In this document: piece by piece, positions 8,624 through 19,100 of the stretch
How positions within the stretch are numbered: position 1 is the first letter of the stretch
Layout: every line of letters begins with the position of its first letter
Source of the DNA: Bacteroidota bacterium
GTDB lineage: Bacteria; Bacteroidota; Ignavibacteria; Palsa-1295
Direction of reading: 5' to 3'
DNA: 64,000 nucleotides
NCBI GenBank assembly: GCA_021324685.1
Contig: JAJPIQ010000043.1
Span: 17,637 to 81,636, forward strand
Translations under genes and position numbers: made by a program
Notes under the pieces: generated by a model
Seen by the model: only the letters and a program-made list of their open reading frames with translations
Told to the model about the DNA's origin: nothing
Databases searched by the model: none

Positions 8624-8644
8624 TATTAAGACTTAGTCTTAATA
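8624..8644. promoter_or_regulatory. Fur-type operator (21-bp palindrome), fur copy
   Basis: This is the same perfect 10-1-10 inverted repeat as at 6647-6667 (arm TATTAAGACT, central T). It ends 3 bp before the ATG of the Fur-family gene. Its place between promoter and start codon fits negative autoregulation. Confidence 0.75.
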
Positions 8645-8678
8645 CAAAGCCGGCTCTTCTTACGTTCCGAGATCCAAC

Positions 8679-9947
8679 TTACAGGAAATGGGCTTGCCCG
8701 TTCGAAACGACACCGAGTACTTTGCCAGTGAATTCTGTGCCCAGAAAGGGGGTATTATGCGATTTGGAGCGAATATCCGATTCCTCGAACCGCCATTGTT
8801 TGGCCGGATCGAACATCGTAAGGTTTGCCGGTTCACCGATGCTGATCGAGGCCGGGCGGAGCCCCAACAACCGGCGAGGAGCAATGGAACTGCGTTCGAT
8901 AAACTGGGAAAGCGTAAGTTTTCCCGCTCCGACAAGATGGGTCAGACCGAGCGGAATCGCGGTTTCAAGACCGATAATTCCCATTGCCGCACTCGCAAGG
9001 TCGGTTTCTTTTTCGTGTAGCGCGTGCGGTGCATGGTCCGTTGCGATCGCATCGATCGTTCCATCGCGCAGACCCTCGATGATCGCATCGACATCGTCGG
9101 AGGTTCGAAGTGGCGGGCACATTTTGGCGTTCGTCCCGAGCTCTTCAACCGCCCGATCGGTCAGGGTGAAATGGTGTGGAGTCACTTCACAGGAAACGAC
9201 CAGGCCGCGCGCTTTCGCCTCGCGAACGAGCCGAACACCGCCCCTCGTGCTGACGTGAGCGACGTGATATCGAACGTTCCCAATGTATTCGGCAAGCAGG
9301 ATATCGCGCGCGATAATGATATCTTCTGCCACCGCGGGCCAGCCCGGCAGCCCCAGGCGCGTGGAAACCATTCCCTCGTTCATGACGGCTCCATGGGTCA
9401 GGGCATGTTCTTCACAGTGCTGGGTCACCAGGAGATCGTACATCTTCGCATACTCGAAGACGCGCCGCATCACTTCCGCGCTGCGCACCGCGGCACCGTC
9501 GTCAGAGACCATACGAACGCCGGCCTTGGCCAGCGCCGCCATCGGAGAAAGTTCTTCACCGCCGCGGCCGTTCGTCATCGTCCCGCATATCTCGAGGGCT
9601 ACCAGATGCCCGGCAGCACGTTCTCGAATGTAGCTTACAACGAACGGGTCGCTGATGGCAGGCTGCGTGTTCGGCATGCAGCAGACCCCGGTAAAACCTC
9701 CGGCCATCGCGGCATCGAGCCCGGACTCGATCGTCTCTTTGTATTCGAACCCCGGTTCGCGGAAATGGACGTGCATGTCGAAAAATCCCGGGGCAATCAC
9801 GGCGCCATTCAAGTCCCGGCGTTCGAATGTCGAGGTAAGTGCTGTGCCGATGCGGGAAATCTTCCCATCTGAAATTTCGAGATCGGAAATTTCATCGAGC
9901 TTGCGGACCGGGTCGATTACGCGTGCGTTTTGGAGAACGAGATTCAT
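8679..9947 (-). CDS. pyrC: Dihydroorotase
   Basis: A 422-residue class I dihydroorotase that cyclises N-carbamoyl-L-aspartate to dihydroorotate in cytoplasmic pyrimidine synthesis. Zinc ligands and active-site motifs are visible: DMHVHFREPG near residue 57, GVCCMPNT near 87, a catalytic-site His in HVAHVSTRGG, and IATDHAPH near 306. The length is normal for the ~45 kDa form. It starts 3 bp after the pyrB stop, so pyrB-pyrC form an operon. Inactive PyrC-like proteins linked to PyrB exist, but here all metal-binding motifs are intact, so it should be active. Confidence 0.95.
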   Translation of the reverse strand: MNLVLQNARVIDPVRKLDEISDLEISDGKISRIGTALTSTFERRDLNGAVIAPGFFDMHVHFREPGFEYKETIESGLDAAMAGGFTGVCCMPNTQPAISDPFVVSYIRERAAGHLVALEICGTMTNGRGGEELSPMAALAKAGVRMVSDDGAAVRSAEVMRRVFEYAKMYDLLVTQHCEEHALTHGAVMNEGMVSTRLGLPGWPAVAEDIIIARDILLAEYIGNVRYHVAHVSTRGGVRLVREAKARGLVVSCEVTPHHFTLTDRAVEELGTNAKMCPPLRTSDDVDAIIEGLRDGTIDAIATDHAPHALHEKETDLASAAMGIIGLETAIPLGLTHLVGAGKLTLSQFIERSSIAPRRLLGLRPASISIGEPANLTMFDPAKQWRFEESDIRSKSHNTPFLGTEFTGKVLGVVSNGQAHFL

Positions 9948-9950
9948 ATC

Positions 9951-10952
9951 TTAGACTTCATTGGAAAACAGCCATTCCATAACGGCCATGCGCACCGCTA
10001 CTCCGCGCCGCACCTGCCGTAAAACGAGCGATCGCTCGCCATACGCCGCTTCGGTTTCGATTTCGACGCCGTGATTGATGGGCCCCGGATGCAGGATCAG
10101 GGCGGTCGAGCGCGACATTCGTTCCGGGGTCATGCCGTATTCCTCACGGTATTCCTCGATACTCGGAAAAAATCCGCGCGCTTGCCGCTCCATTTGAATG
10201 CGCAGCATCATGACGGCATCGGCTGTGTCCAGAATGGAATCGAGATTGTTCGTTGTATCCACGCCAAACACGGCAGCGACATTTCGAGGCATCAGCGTAT
10301 CGGGTCCGACGAACGTGACCTTCGCTCCGAGTTTTGCGAGCAGCCATGCATTCGAACGCGCGACGCGCGAGTGTAGAATATCGCCGACAATGGCGACATG
10401 CTTTCCCGATAAACTGCCGAGTGCGGCTCTCATCTCTGCCGCATCGAGGAGCGCCTGTGTGGGATGCTCGTGGACACCGTCGCCCGCGTTGACAACGTGA
10501 AGGTTGTGCGGTAACCGGCTCGCCAAAAATCCCGGAACGCCGGAAACATTGTGTCGAATGACAAAGGCATCGATCTTCATTGCCTCGAGCACACGGATCG
10601 TATCGAGGATCGACTCGCCTTTCGCGAGACTGCTCACCGCCGGTGTCAGCGAAATCACATCGGCGCCTAACCGCCGTTCCGCGAGTTCGAATGAGGTCCT
10701 CGTCCGAGTAGAGGCTTCGAAGAAGAGATTCGCGATCGTGCGGCCCTCGAGTATCTTCAATTTTTGAAACGGCCCGGGGGCTTCGAGAAATTTTACGTAA
10801 TGATCGCTGCGATCGAGGAGATGAAGGACGGTCTCTAAGGGAAGATGCTCGACCGTAAGAAGGTCTTTTCGTTTGGGACTGGAAAAAGCTTTCCCGTTGG
10901 GCGAAAAAGCCGCCGTTTTAGGTTGTATACTGGCCGCTCGTGTCGACGCCAT
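9951..10952 (-). CDS. pyrB: Aspartate carbamoyltransferase catalytic subunit
   Basis: A 333-residue ATCase that joins carbamoyl phosphate and aspartate, the committed pyrimidine step. The carbamoyl-phosphate motif FFEASTRTRTSFELA is near residue 78, and HEHPTQALLD near 162 is also diagnostic; ILHPGPINHGVEI is the C-terminal signature. The first ~25 residues are an unusual low-complexity extension (STRAASIQPKTAAFSPNGKAF), so the true start could be internal. No regulatory pyrI is seen. An 87-bp divergent gap separates it from uvrA. Confidence 0.95.
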   Translation of the reverse strand: MASTRAASIQPKTAAFSPNGKAFSSPKRKDLLTVEHLPLETVLHLLDRSDHYVKFLEAPGPFQKLKILEGRTIANLFFEASTRTRTSFELAERRLGADVISLTPAVSSLAKGESILDTIRVLEAMKIDAFVIRHNVSGVPGFLASRLPHNLHVVNAGDGVHEHPTQALLDAAEMRAALGSLSGKHVAIVGDILHSRVARSNAWLLAKLGAKVTFVGPDTLMPRNVAAVFGVDTTNNLDSILDTADAVMMLRIQMERQARGFFPSIEEYREEYGMTPERMSRSTALILHPGPINHGVEIETEAAYGERSLVLRQVRRGVAVRMAVMEWLFSNEV

Positions 10953-11039
10953 TAAAAGAATCGCGCCTAAAAGAATTCTTTTTCATCGTTAGTTCCTGCT
11001 TCGGGGCAACCAACCGATTTTCGATGCTGTTTTTCTCGA

Positions 11040-14000
11040 TTGGCCATTTTTTTAAAGCCGATTTTAGCATTGCCAACCGCCCAACCATCGAAACGGAAGA
11101 CTTCCTCACGCGCGCTCAAGGAGGAACGCACGCCGAGAGTCGCGGATACACCAACTCGATCGCCAGAGGATTCGGACACGCTGATTCGATCGCGAGAGGA
11201 TTCGATCATCGTCCGCGGCGCTCGCGTGCATAACCTAAAAGGGATCGACGTCGATATTCCTCGTGAGAAGCTCGTCGTCATCACAGGAATTTCGGGTTCC
11301 GGGAAATCATCCCTCGCATTCGACACGATCTATGCGGAAGGCCAGCGGCGATACGTCGAATCGCTTTCGGCCTACGCGCGCCAATTCCTCGATATGATGG
11401 AGCGGCCCGAAGTCGATTATATAGAAGGACTTTCGCCCGCTATTTCCATTGAGCAAAAGACGATCGGTACGACACCGCGCTCGACCGTCGGCACCGTAAC
11501 GGAAATTTATGATTTTATTCGCCTGCTCTTCGCTCGGACCGGTACGCAATATTGTGTGGAATGCGACCTGCCCGTCACGAAACAGACGGTCGACCAGATC
11601 ATCGACGCCTTGCTCGGATACCCGCAAGGGACGAAACTGACGATCTTTGCTCCGGTCGTTCGGGGACGCAAAGGGCAGTTCAAGGAACTGTTCCGAGATG
11701 TGTTACGGCAAGGTTTTACAAAAGCCCGTATCAATAATCTTCCGAAAGAGATCACGGAAGGGCTCGAACTCGACCGATACCGGTCTCATACGATCGAGGT
11801 CATGATCGACCGGCTCGCGCTGCAACCGGAAGTGCGCGAGCGGCTCGCGTCCTCGGTCCAGGCGGCGCTGAAAATGAGCAAGGGAACGATCTCCGCGGAT
11901 ATTACGGAGCCCGGCTCCGAGCGGACGGAACACACGCTCTTCAGCGAAAAATATAGCTGCCCTCAATGCGGACGTTCGTATGAAGAACCGCAGCCGAACA
12001 CCTTCTCTTTCAACTCTCCGGCGAATGCCTGTCCGGAGTGCCATGGCCTGGGCGAAAAGCGGGACTTTGCATTCGAACTGATCGTACCGGACCGGGCCGT
12101 TTCCGTTGCCGAGGGCGGCATGGTCCCCTTCGGGAAACAGCGTGATAACTGGCTATGGGCCCAGGTGCTCGCCGTCTTTGAACGATTCGAAGTTCCCATT
12201 TCTGCGCCCATCGCCGATCTTCCAAATGCCCTGTTCGAAATGCTGATGGAAGGTTCCAAAAAGCAGAAGCTCACGGTCACGTGGACCTCGGAGAAAGGCC
12301 GCACCTCGAAATACCAAACAACGTGGCCCGGCGTCTATGAAACGCTCCGGTATTGGTACAGCGATTCCGGCTCTGAATCGCAGCGTACCTGGGCCGAACA
12401 ATTCATGGCCGCGAGCGTCTGCCCGGTATGCCACGGCGGCCGGCTACGACCGGAACACCTGGCCATTCGCGTTGCCAATAAGAACGTCCACGACATCGTC
12501 ACGCTCTCTTTGCAGGACACGGTCCAATTTTTCCGTTCACTTTCGTTCCAGGGCCTGAAACAAACGATTGCCGAGCCGATCCTTCGAGAGATCGTTCCAA
12601 GGACCGATTTTCTGCTGCAAGTGGGGCTTGGGTATCTGTCGCTCGATCGCTCCGCACGGACGCTTTCCGGCGGAGAATCGCAACGCATTCGTCTGGCCAC
12701 CCAGATCGGGACGCAACTTGTCGGCGTCCTTTATATTCTCGATGAACCGAGCATCGGACTGCACCAGCGCGATAACCGCCGGCTCATCCACTCCCTGGAA
12801 CAACTTCGAGATCTTGGGAATACCGTCATTGTCGTCGAACATGACCGTGAGATGATGGAGTCTGCCGATCTCCTGATCGATATCGGGCCACGGGCCGGAG
12901 AATATGGCGGCGAACTCGTCGCTTACGGCCCGCCATCGTTTTTTCAAACGAGATCGGCTCACCCGGCATCCGAGACCTATTTTGTCGAGGTCGATTCGCC
13001 GACAGCCAAGTATCTTTCCGGTGTTGAAACGCTCGAAATTCCGAAGGACCGAGTTTCGCCATCCAAAAACAAGTTCCTATCCCTGGAAGGCGCGACCGGA
13101 AATAATTTGCGGAACGTCGACCTCCGGATTCCACTCGGTACGTTCACGTGCATTACCGGCGTTTCGGGTTCCGGAAAATCGACGCTGATCAATGAAACGC
13201 TCGCGCCGATCCTGAACCGGCATTTTTATAGCTCGCATGTCGTCCCACTGCCCTATAAAAAGATCGAAGGTCTCGACCGGATCGACAAAGTGATCGAGAT
13301 CGACCAATCTCCGATCGGTCGCACCCCTCGTTCCAATCCCGCGACCTACACCGGCCTGTTCACCTACATCCGCGATTTTTTTGCTTCGCTGCCGGAATCG
13401 AATATTCGCGGTTATAAAGTCGGACGGTTTTCTTTCAATGTCAAGAGCGGCCGATGCGAAGCGTGCGAAGGCGATGGCGTGAAAAAGATCGAAATGAATT
13501 TTCTGCCGGACGTCTACGTCACCTGCGATGTATGCCGCGGCAAACGCTATAACCGCGAAACGCTCGAGGTGCACTATAAAGGCAAGTCCATCGCCGATGT
13601 GCTCGCGATGAGTGTGACCGAAGCCGAAGCATTCTTTTCAGAAATCCCGAGGATCAAACGCAAACTTTCCGCGCTTTCCTCGGTGGGGCTGGGCTACATC
13701 CGGCTCGGGCAGCAGGCGCCGACGCTTTCGGGCGGCGAAGCGCAGCGCGTAAAACTCGCAACGGAACTTTCTAAAGTCGCGACCGGAAAAACACTCTATA
13801 TCCTGGACGAGCCGACGACCGGACTTCATTTCGAAGACATTAAACAATTAATGCATGTGCTGCTCGAACTTCGTGCGCGCGGCAATACCGTGGTCGTGAT
13901 CGAACATAACCTCGATGTGGTAAAAATGGCCGATTGGGTCGTCGATCTCGGACCGGAAGGTGGTTCCGGGGGTGGCGGCATCGTCGATGAAGGGACTCCC

Positions 14001-14084
14001 GAAAATATCGCTCGTCGATTTAGCACGACTGGGAGCCATACGGCGTTCTTTCTACGAAAGGAACTCGGCCTGCCTGTGGACTAA
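11040..14084 (+). CDS. uvrA: Excinuclease ABC subunit A
   Basis: The nucleotide-excision-repair damage sensor, a DNA-binding double ABC ATPase of 1014 residues. Walker A of the first half is GISGSGKSS near residue 84 and of the second GVSGSGKST near 706. ABC signatures [12 protein letters not shown] and [12 protein letters not shown] are present, as are zinc-finger cysteines ([20 protein letters not shown]...CDVC). The frame starts with TTG (11040) and carries a ~56-residue Arg/Ser/Thr-rich extension before the usual [15 protein letters not shown] start. A good AAGGAGGAA lies at about 11118 inside the extension, but no standard start codon follows at normal spacing, so the start is unresolved. 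Confidence 0.95.
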   Translation: MAIFLKPILALPTAQPSKRKTSSRALKEERTPRVADTPTRSPEDSDTLIRSREDSIIVRGARVHNLKGIDVDIPREKLVVITGISGSGKSSLAFDTIYAEGQRRYVESLSAYARQFLDMMERPEVDYIEGLSPAISIEQKTIGTTPRSTVGTVTEIYDFIRLLFARTGTQYCVECDLPVTKQTVDQIIDALLGYPQGTKLTIFAPVVRGRKGQFKELFRDVLRQGFTKARINNLPKEITEGLELDRYRSHTIEVMIDRLALQPEVRERLASSVQAALKMSKGTISADITEPGSERTEHTLFSEKYSCPQCGRSYEEPQPNTFSFNSPANACPECHGLGEKRDFAFELIVPDRAVSVAEGGMVPFGKQRDNWLWAQVLAVFERFEVPISAPIADLPNALFEMLMEGSKKQKLTVTWTSEKGRTSKYQTTWPGVYETLRYWYSDSGSESQRTWAEQFMAASVCPVCHGGRLRPEHLAIRVANKNVHDIVTLSLQDTVQFFRSLSFQGLKQTIAEPILREIVPRTDFLLQVGLGYLSLDRSARTLSGGESQRIRLATQIGTQLVGVLYILDEPSIGLHQRDNRRLIHSLEQLRDLGNTVIVVEHDREMMESADLLIDIGPRAGEYGGELVAYGPPSFFQTRSAHPASETYFVEVDSPTAKYLSGVETLEIPKDRVSPSKNKFLSLEGATGNNLRNVDLRIPLGTFTCITGVSGSGKSTLINETLAPILNRHFYSSHVVPLPYKKIEGLDRIDKVIEIDQSPIGRTPRSNPATYTGLFTYIRDFFASLPESNIRGYKVGRFSFNVKSGRCEACEGDGVKKIEMNFLPDVYVTCDVCRGKRYNRETLEVHYKGKSIADVLAMSVTEAEAFFSEIPRIKRKLSALSSVGLGYIRLGQQAPTLSGGEAQRVKLATELSKVATGKTLYILDEPTTGLHFEDIKQLMHVLLELRARGNTVVVIEHNLDVVKMADWVVDLGPEGGSGGGGIVDEGTPENIARRFSTTGSHTAFFLRKELGLPVD

Positions 14085-14092
14085 CTCCTGCA

Positions 14093-14959
14093 ATGCAACG
14101 CTTTCTTCGTTTTCTTCTTGTCGTTCTTCCAGCGCTCGCGATGGCTTCCTGCGGCGGCATTCCCAAAACGTCGATCGTCTCCGTGCCGGATGGAACCCCG
14201 ATTGCCTCCGTGGACGATTCCCTTTTGGCCCGTGTGCTCGAACGCGCGATCGCGCCCAACGGCGCCGTGAGTTATACGGAACTACGCAGCGACAGCGAAC
14301 TCACTGAATATTTGCGCGAGATCGCTCTCGTACGGACCGATGCCTTTGTTTCCCGAGCCGAACTGCTCGCCTTTTGGATGAATGCACACAATGCGTACGT
14401 ACTGGACCTGATACGCTCGAATGGACCGGCTCATTCCCTGGACGATATTCCCGGGTTCCAATATGCGAAAGTCGTCATCGCCGGAGGAAAATCATATTCC
14501 CTCGACGACATCGAGCATGCTGTGATCGAAAAGCAATTTAGGGAACCCAGGGCATTTTTTGGCCTCTTCGAAGGCTCACGATCTTCACCGGAACTGGCTC
14601 GAACGCCATTTTCCGAATCGGAACTCAGCGATGAGCTCGATTTCCAGCTCAGGAATTTCCTTGCCGATTCGACAAAGAATTATCTCGATCGAAGAACGAA
14701 TACGTTATATCTCTCGCCGCTCTTTAAAGAATATGAGTCCAGTTTAGAAGCGGCGACCGGCGGGTCCATGCTGGCGTTCATTCGCGATTTTGCCCCGCCC
14801 CAGATGGCCGAATGGATTGCCGGGCATCCGCATATAACGATTTCGTATCTTCGCAGCGATAACACGATCTTTACAAGCGATATCGAACCTCATCACGAAC
14901 CGAGCCATGAACGAACGTATGCTCCAGCCCCCCGACGAACTCCTGGCGGCATTAGATAA
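14093..14959 (+). CDS. DUF547 lipoprotein
   Basis: A 288-residue lipoprotein (signal MQRFLRFLLVVLPALAMASC). The body matches DUF547, a family with a cysteine-protease-like core of unknown activity: AFWMNAHNAYVLDLI at about 94-108, SLDDIEHAVI, and FLADSTKNYLDRRTNTLYLS near 203. It starts 8 bp after the uvrA stop, and its 3' end overlaps the next gene by 53 bp. It is predicted to sit in a membrane facing the periplasm. Function is unknown; the link to uvrA is probably only shared transcription. Confidence 0.85.
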   Translation: MQRFLRFLLVVLPALAMASCGGIPKTSIVSVPDGTPIASVDDSLLARVLERAIAPNGAVSYTELRSDSELTEYLREIALVRTDAFVSRAELLAFWMNAHNAYVLDLIRSNGPAHSLDDIPGFQYAKVVIAGGKSYSLDDIEHAVIEKQFREPRAFFGLFEGSRSSPELARTPFSESELSDELDFQLRNFLADSTKNYLDRRTNTLYLSPLFKEYESSLEAATGGSMLAFIRDFAPPQMAEWIAGHPHITISYLRSDNTIFTSDIEPHHEPSHERTYAPAPRRTPGGIR

Positions 14960-15404
14960 AAGTTTTCAGATCTTTTTGGAGACGGCACACCGATACCCGC
15001 GCGAGAGCGTCCGCGAAAAGCCTTCCCTTACCGCGTTCAGTGCGACCGAGATTGTCTATCACATGCTCGATGTCGAGCGTTTGTGGCAGGCACGTATCCG
15101 CGGGCTCATCGATGGATCGATGCGTCATTTTCAGCAGATGGACCCCGACGCAGTAGCGGCCGAACGCCGCTACAATGAGAAAGACTATGAGGCCGGTATT
15201 GCCGACCTTCGCACCGCTCGTACGGAGACCGAGGAACTCGTCCGTTCCATGAAACCGAGCGACTGGCGGCTCGTGGGAACCCATTCGAAGTATGGCGATA
15301 TGGATGCGGTGGCCATCCTCACAACGATGGAAAACCATGACCGCACCCATGCGGCACAACTCGAGCGAACGCTTCGGCAAATCGAACAGCGAGTACATAT
15401 TTAA
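14907..15404 (+). CDS. DinB-like four-helix metal-binding protein
   Basis: A 165-residue protein resembling the DinB/DfsB-like superfamily. The likely metal-binding histidines are in EIVYHMLDVERLW near residue 53 and NHDRTHAAQLERT near 146-152, at the usual spacing for three-His proteins. Relatives include thiol-dependent enzymes and damage-inducible proteins; the role here is unknown. The start overlaps the DUF547 gene by 53 bp. A second ATG lies four codons in. It is followed after 10 bp by the LysE-type gene, so the genes are probably co-transcribed. Confidence 0.78.
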   Translation: MNERMLQPPDELLAALDKSFQIFLETAHRYPRESVREKPSLTAFSATEIVYHMLDVERLWQARIRGLIDGSMRHFQQMDPDAVAAERRYNEKDYEAGIADLRTARTETEELVRSMKPSDWRLVGTHSKYGDMDAVAILTTMENHDRTHAAQLERTLRQIEQRVHI

Positions 15405-15414
15405 CTTTCGATTC

Positions 15415-16134
15415 GTGATCGTTGCTTTTCTTATCGGAGCTATTACCGGGTGGCTAATGTCGATGCCGATCGGCCCGGTGAACGCTGCGGCCATTTCGCG
15501 GACGCTCAAATACAATTTTAAGTTCGGCGTTGCCGTCGGCGTAGGCGCTGCCGTGATGGACGTCATCTATTGCGGCGGAGCGGCTCAGATCAACGAATTC
15601 CTCGTAGCATCCCCTATCATCAATCTTTGCTTTGAAGCAGCCGGCTTTGGTGCACTGCTATTTCTGGGAATTCGCCAACTTCGTTCAAAGCTTCCGTCCA
15701 GGAACGAAGACGAGGAAGATGGCGGCATGGCAAAACGAATCGCGATGAAAAACAAGACGATCGTTGAGCCGTTCGTGATTGGAATTTTGCTCTATGCGAC
15801 GAACGTGATGGCGGTGCCCGAATGGATCATTATTTCGGGCCTGTGGCGTAGCTGGGGAGTTCTGCACACCGGCGTTCTGACGAATGCGGTATTCGCCCTT
15901 GGCGCTGGAGTGGGGACCGTCGGCTGGTTTATCGTCCTCATCGGCTGGATCGCACGGCATCATCGAGGCTTTCAGCCATCGACTCTTGCAAAGATCAATG
16001 TCGGGACCGGGATCGCAATGCTCATCTTCAGCGGATATTTTGCTTATGCGATCCTCTTCGAGACGCATTGGGACCAGGTACGGTCCCATGCACAGCAAAA
16101 TACGAATCGTATTATCGACTCGTTGAACCGCTGA
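15415..16134 (+). CDS. LysE-family amino acid exporter
   Basis: A 239-residue inner membrane protein with about six hydrophobic segments. The first, VIVAFLIGAITGWLMSMPIG, has the Pro-Ile-Gly-Pro motif typical of LysE/RhtB exporters, followed by a family-like glycine-rich second helix. A charged loop (SKLPSRNEDEEDGGMAKR) lies near the middle. The frame is open further upstream (from 15292), but that part overlaps dinB and lacks protein character. The GTG at 15415, 10 bp after the dinB stop, is the best start. The exported amino acid cannot be told from sequence. Confidence 0.78.
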   Translation: MIVAFLIGAITGWLMSMPIGPVNAAAISRTLKYNFKFGVAVGVGAAVMDVIYCGGAAQINEFLVASPIINLCFEAAGFGALLFLGIRQLRSKLPSRNEDEEDGGMAKRIAMKNKTIVEPFVIGILLYATNVMAVPEWIIISGLWRSWGVLHTGVLTNAVFALGAGVGTVGWFIVLIGWIARHHRGFQPSTLAKINVGTGIAMLIFSGYFAYAILFETHWDQVRSHAQQNTNRIIDSLNR

Positions 16135-16150
16135 ATTCGCTTCGTGCCTG

Positions 16151-16164
16151 TAGCGCACGCGCTA
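16151..16164. terminator. Short inverted repeat between convergent genes
   Basis: TAGCGC, AC, GCGCTA: a perfect 6-bp stem with a 2-base gap, lying between the LysE-type stop (16134) and the T9SS cargo stop (16173). There is no T-run, so it is a weak terminator candidate only. Confidence 0.3.
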
Positions 16165-16172
16165 TGTTCCGC

Positions 16173-19100
16173 TTAATGCTGCAGCATCACGCGTTGCGTG
16201 CATACGGTGCCGCCAGATGCGAGTCGCAGGAAATAGGTCCCTTCCGGAAGATCGCTCGTTTCCATCGCGACCTCATAATTTCCCTGGTCCTGCACTTCAT
16301 TCACGAGCGTGCGCACCTTTTGCCCTAACGCGTTATACAGTTCCAGCACGACCGGTGCCTGGAGCGGGACGGCATACTTCACCGTGGCAGCACTTGCACT
16401 CGGGTTCGGTTTCGCCGGTGCCAGCCAGAGAATGGTCGGCTTGGCGGGATTGCCGACGATCGTGGCACACGAATCTTTCAGGACCACCGTACCGCCGTTC
16501 ATCCGCCCGGAGGGTGCCGGCAGTATGACGTTGAAGTTCGGTCCCACAATGGCCGTATCGTTTCCGCCGTTATAGATCACGTCCTCGCCACATGGATCGG
16601 GATCGATTAGGATATGGGCCTCCTCGACGTCCGTAACGGAAGCGGTGTTAAAGAGCAGGTAGATCAGCGTATCGTTTGCCGGAGGATCCATGAGGGGTGT
16701 GCCGCTGCCCGTAATCGTATACGTGCGTGGATTCGGCGGAGGAACCGTTCCGGGTGCCGGGGTGACGGTCCATCCGGCCGAAAGCGTATTGGCGGTCTGC
16801 GTTCCGGCAAACGTCAGCGCGGGACTTCCCGTGAGATGGAACGTGAATTGGAACTGCGAAAGGTGTTTTTGCGCGACCGGGATCGCATCCGTGGTCTTGA
16901 GGAATATCGGAACTTTAAACTGCTTCGACTCCGCAATTCCGGTCGCATTCATGCCCAAGTCCTGCTTGTAGATCCACACATCGGTCGACGTGGTATGCGC
17001 CGCGCGGGAGGAAGAAAAGAGATGCCCATACAGATCGAGCGTCGTGACGGTGGCCAGGGCCGACGCCGTATCGTGGAGCACCGCCAGCGTTTCTGTGACG
17101 CTCGGCGCGCCGGGGTGCGCCGTATCGTCCAATGGAACGAAATTGACGATACTGTCGAGGCGGACCTCATAGACGCCTCGATCGCGCGGCTGTGAATCGG
17201 TCACTGCGATCGTGAGTGCCGGGCACGGCGCCGTCGTCACTGAAATTTTCGGCGCATTGAGATCGTGCGTCAAAGGATAACACCATTCTTCGGGCGCATT
17301 GCACAGCGAGTTGTCTGCACCGTCGATCGCATTGAAGTAAAGACACGCGGCCGAATCGGGAACGAGCGAGTCGATCACCATCAGCGTGAACGTATCGAGT
17401 TTTTGATAGAGCGGATGGTCGTGGCCGGTCAACGTACCATGGATCCCGGCATTCTGCGGCTGGGAATTCCATGGGGAGGGTGAGGAAACGCCACCGTGCT
17501 TGAGTTCTACATTCGTATTCGAGAAGAACCAAATGGAATCGATCCCCTCGTCGTATGTGATGGTATCGCTGGGGAAGTTGGTGAACAATGGGTTCCCGTT
17601 CCCGTCGTGGTAATCCGACACTTCGAAGGTCACCCATCCCGGTCCGGAGGCCAGGATGGTATCGCAGGGACGAAAGCTATCGACGCGCTGCGTCGTACAA
17701 CTGTTGAGCAAAACACTTTTATTGCCGGCGCAATCGGTCGCCTGTGCCGTGAAGCAGGCCCGCGCAAACGTATCGAGGATCTGCACCGAGTAATCGAGCG
17801 ACGCTGGACCGGGGCAACCCTGGAGCGGAAACACCTTCCAATCGGCGGAATCGATCTTTGTGGTTCCAAGAACCGCGGGGTTGACCACCGGTATGCAGTT
17901 CTGGACAAAGGTCATGTAGACCGTGTCCACGCCTCGGTCCCATGCCTGCGAATCGGTGACATGGACATTCCAGCCTCCCGTAACGGAAACATCCGAAATT
18001 CGAGGCGATACAACGTCCGCGACGGTGCAATACTGGATCGTATCCCACGAGGTGTTGGGGGGCGAGGCTGCATCGGTCGCCTGGACAATAATGGTTCCAT
18101 CCTGCATCGAGTCGTCCACGCAGACCGAGAACGAATCGACACCCATCCCCGGCGTGACGGGATGGAACAGCGTGAAGGTCATATTCGTAGCGCTGCCGCC
18201 CAGCACACTGATGGAACTAAGTCCTTTATCGTTCTGAAGGGCGGGCAGGGTGCTCTTTACCGTATCCGTCACGACCCAATGGCTGCACTTGTTTCCGCAG
18301 GACGTATCGGTTGGAACGTTCCAATTCAAGCGTTGCGTCAGGTGGAACTTTGGCGGGAGCGTATCGAAGGGAACCGGCGGAAGGCATTTTTCAAAGCAAA
18401 CCGTTTTCGTGCTTACGTTCCCAGCGCAGTCCGTTGCGGTCAACGTGACGCAGGGCGTATGAAGCGTGTCTTTTTGAATGAGAAAAATGGGGCCAACGAC
18501 TGGCGGGCATCCGGCGATCGGTATGGGAATGCCGTTGACGGTAATGGCACCAGGCGATGGCGAAATGCTGTCCGTGATACTTCGAATGCCCTGGTCCGTC
18601 GAAAGATTATCGTAGATCGAGTCGATCTTATATTCTTTAGCATAGCCGCAGTTCGTCCTCGCGACGACAATCGTGTCCGAAAATCGCGGCGCGATCAGGT
18701 CCTTTTGCAGGCAATCGACCACAACCGGGCAGGCGCACGGTGGATTTATGAAAATCGGCTGCCCTACCCCGTTTGCCGAAACGGAAACTGCGATATCGTA
18801 GGTGGAATCGGTCGAGCAATTGATGAGTCCATTGGGAAGGTCCTGCACGACCGTATCGATCCACGTCGCATAGGACGCGCCATACGGCTGAACGGCAGAA
18901 CCGGAAAGTTTATGCGTTTGCGAATAGCCACCGTTCGACGCGGGCAGCGGCGAAACGATTTGGACCGGGCCGTTCGCAACGCCAGTATTGGAATTGGTGA
19001 TCGATTCTGTTGCAGAGGCATTCGTCGCTTCGGAGTTCGCATTCGGATTCCACACGATCACATCGACCGGGAAGTGATCTAAATCGAACGTCGATTTGCC

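Noticed and set aside
17496..19082. A 528-codon plus-strand ORF inside the T9SS cargo gene
   Set aside because: Antisense to a clear gene, with basic low-structure translation and no motifs.
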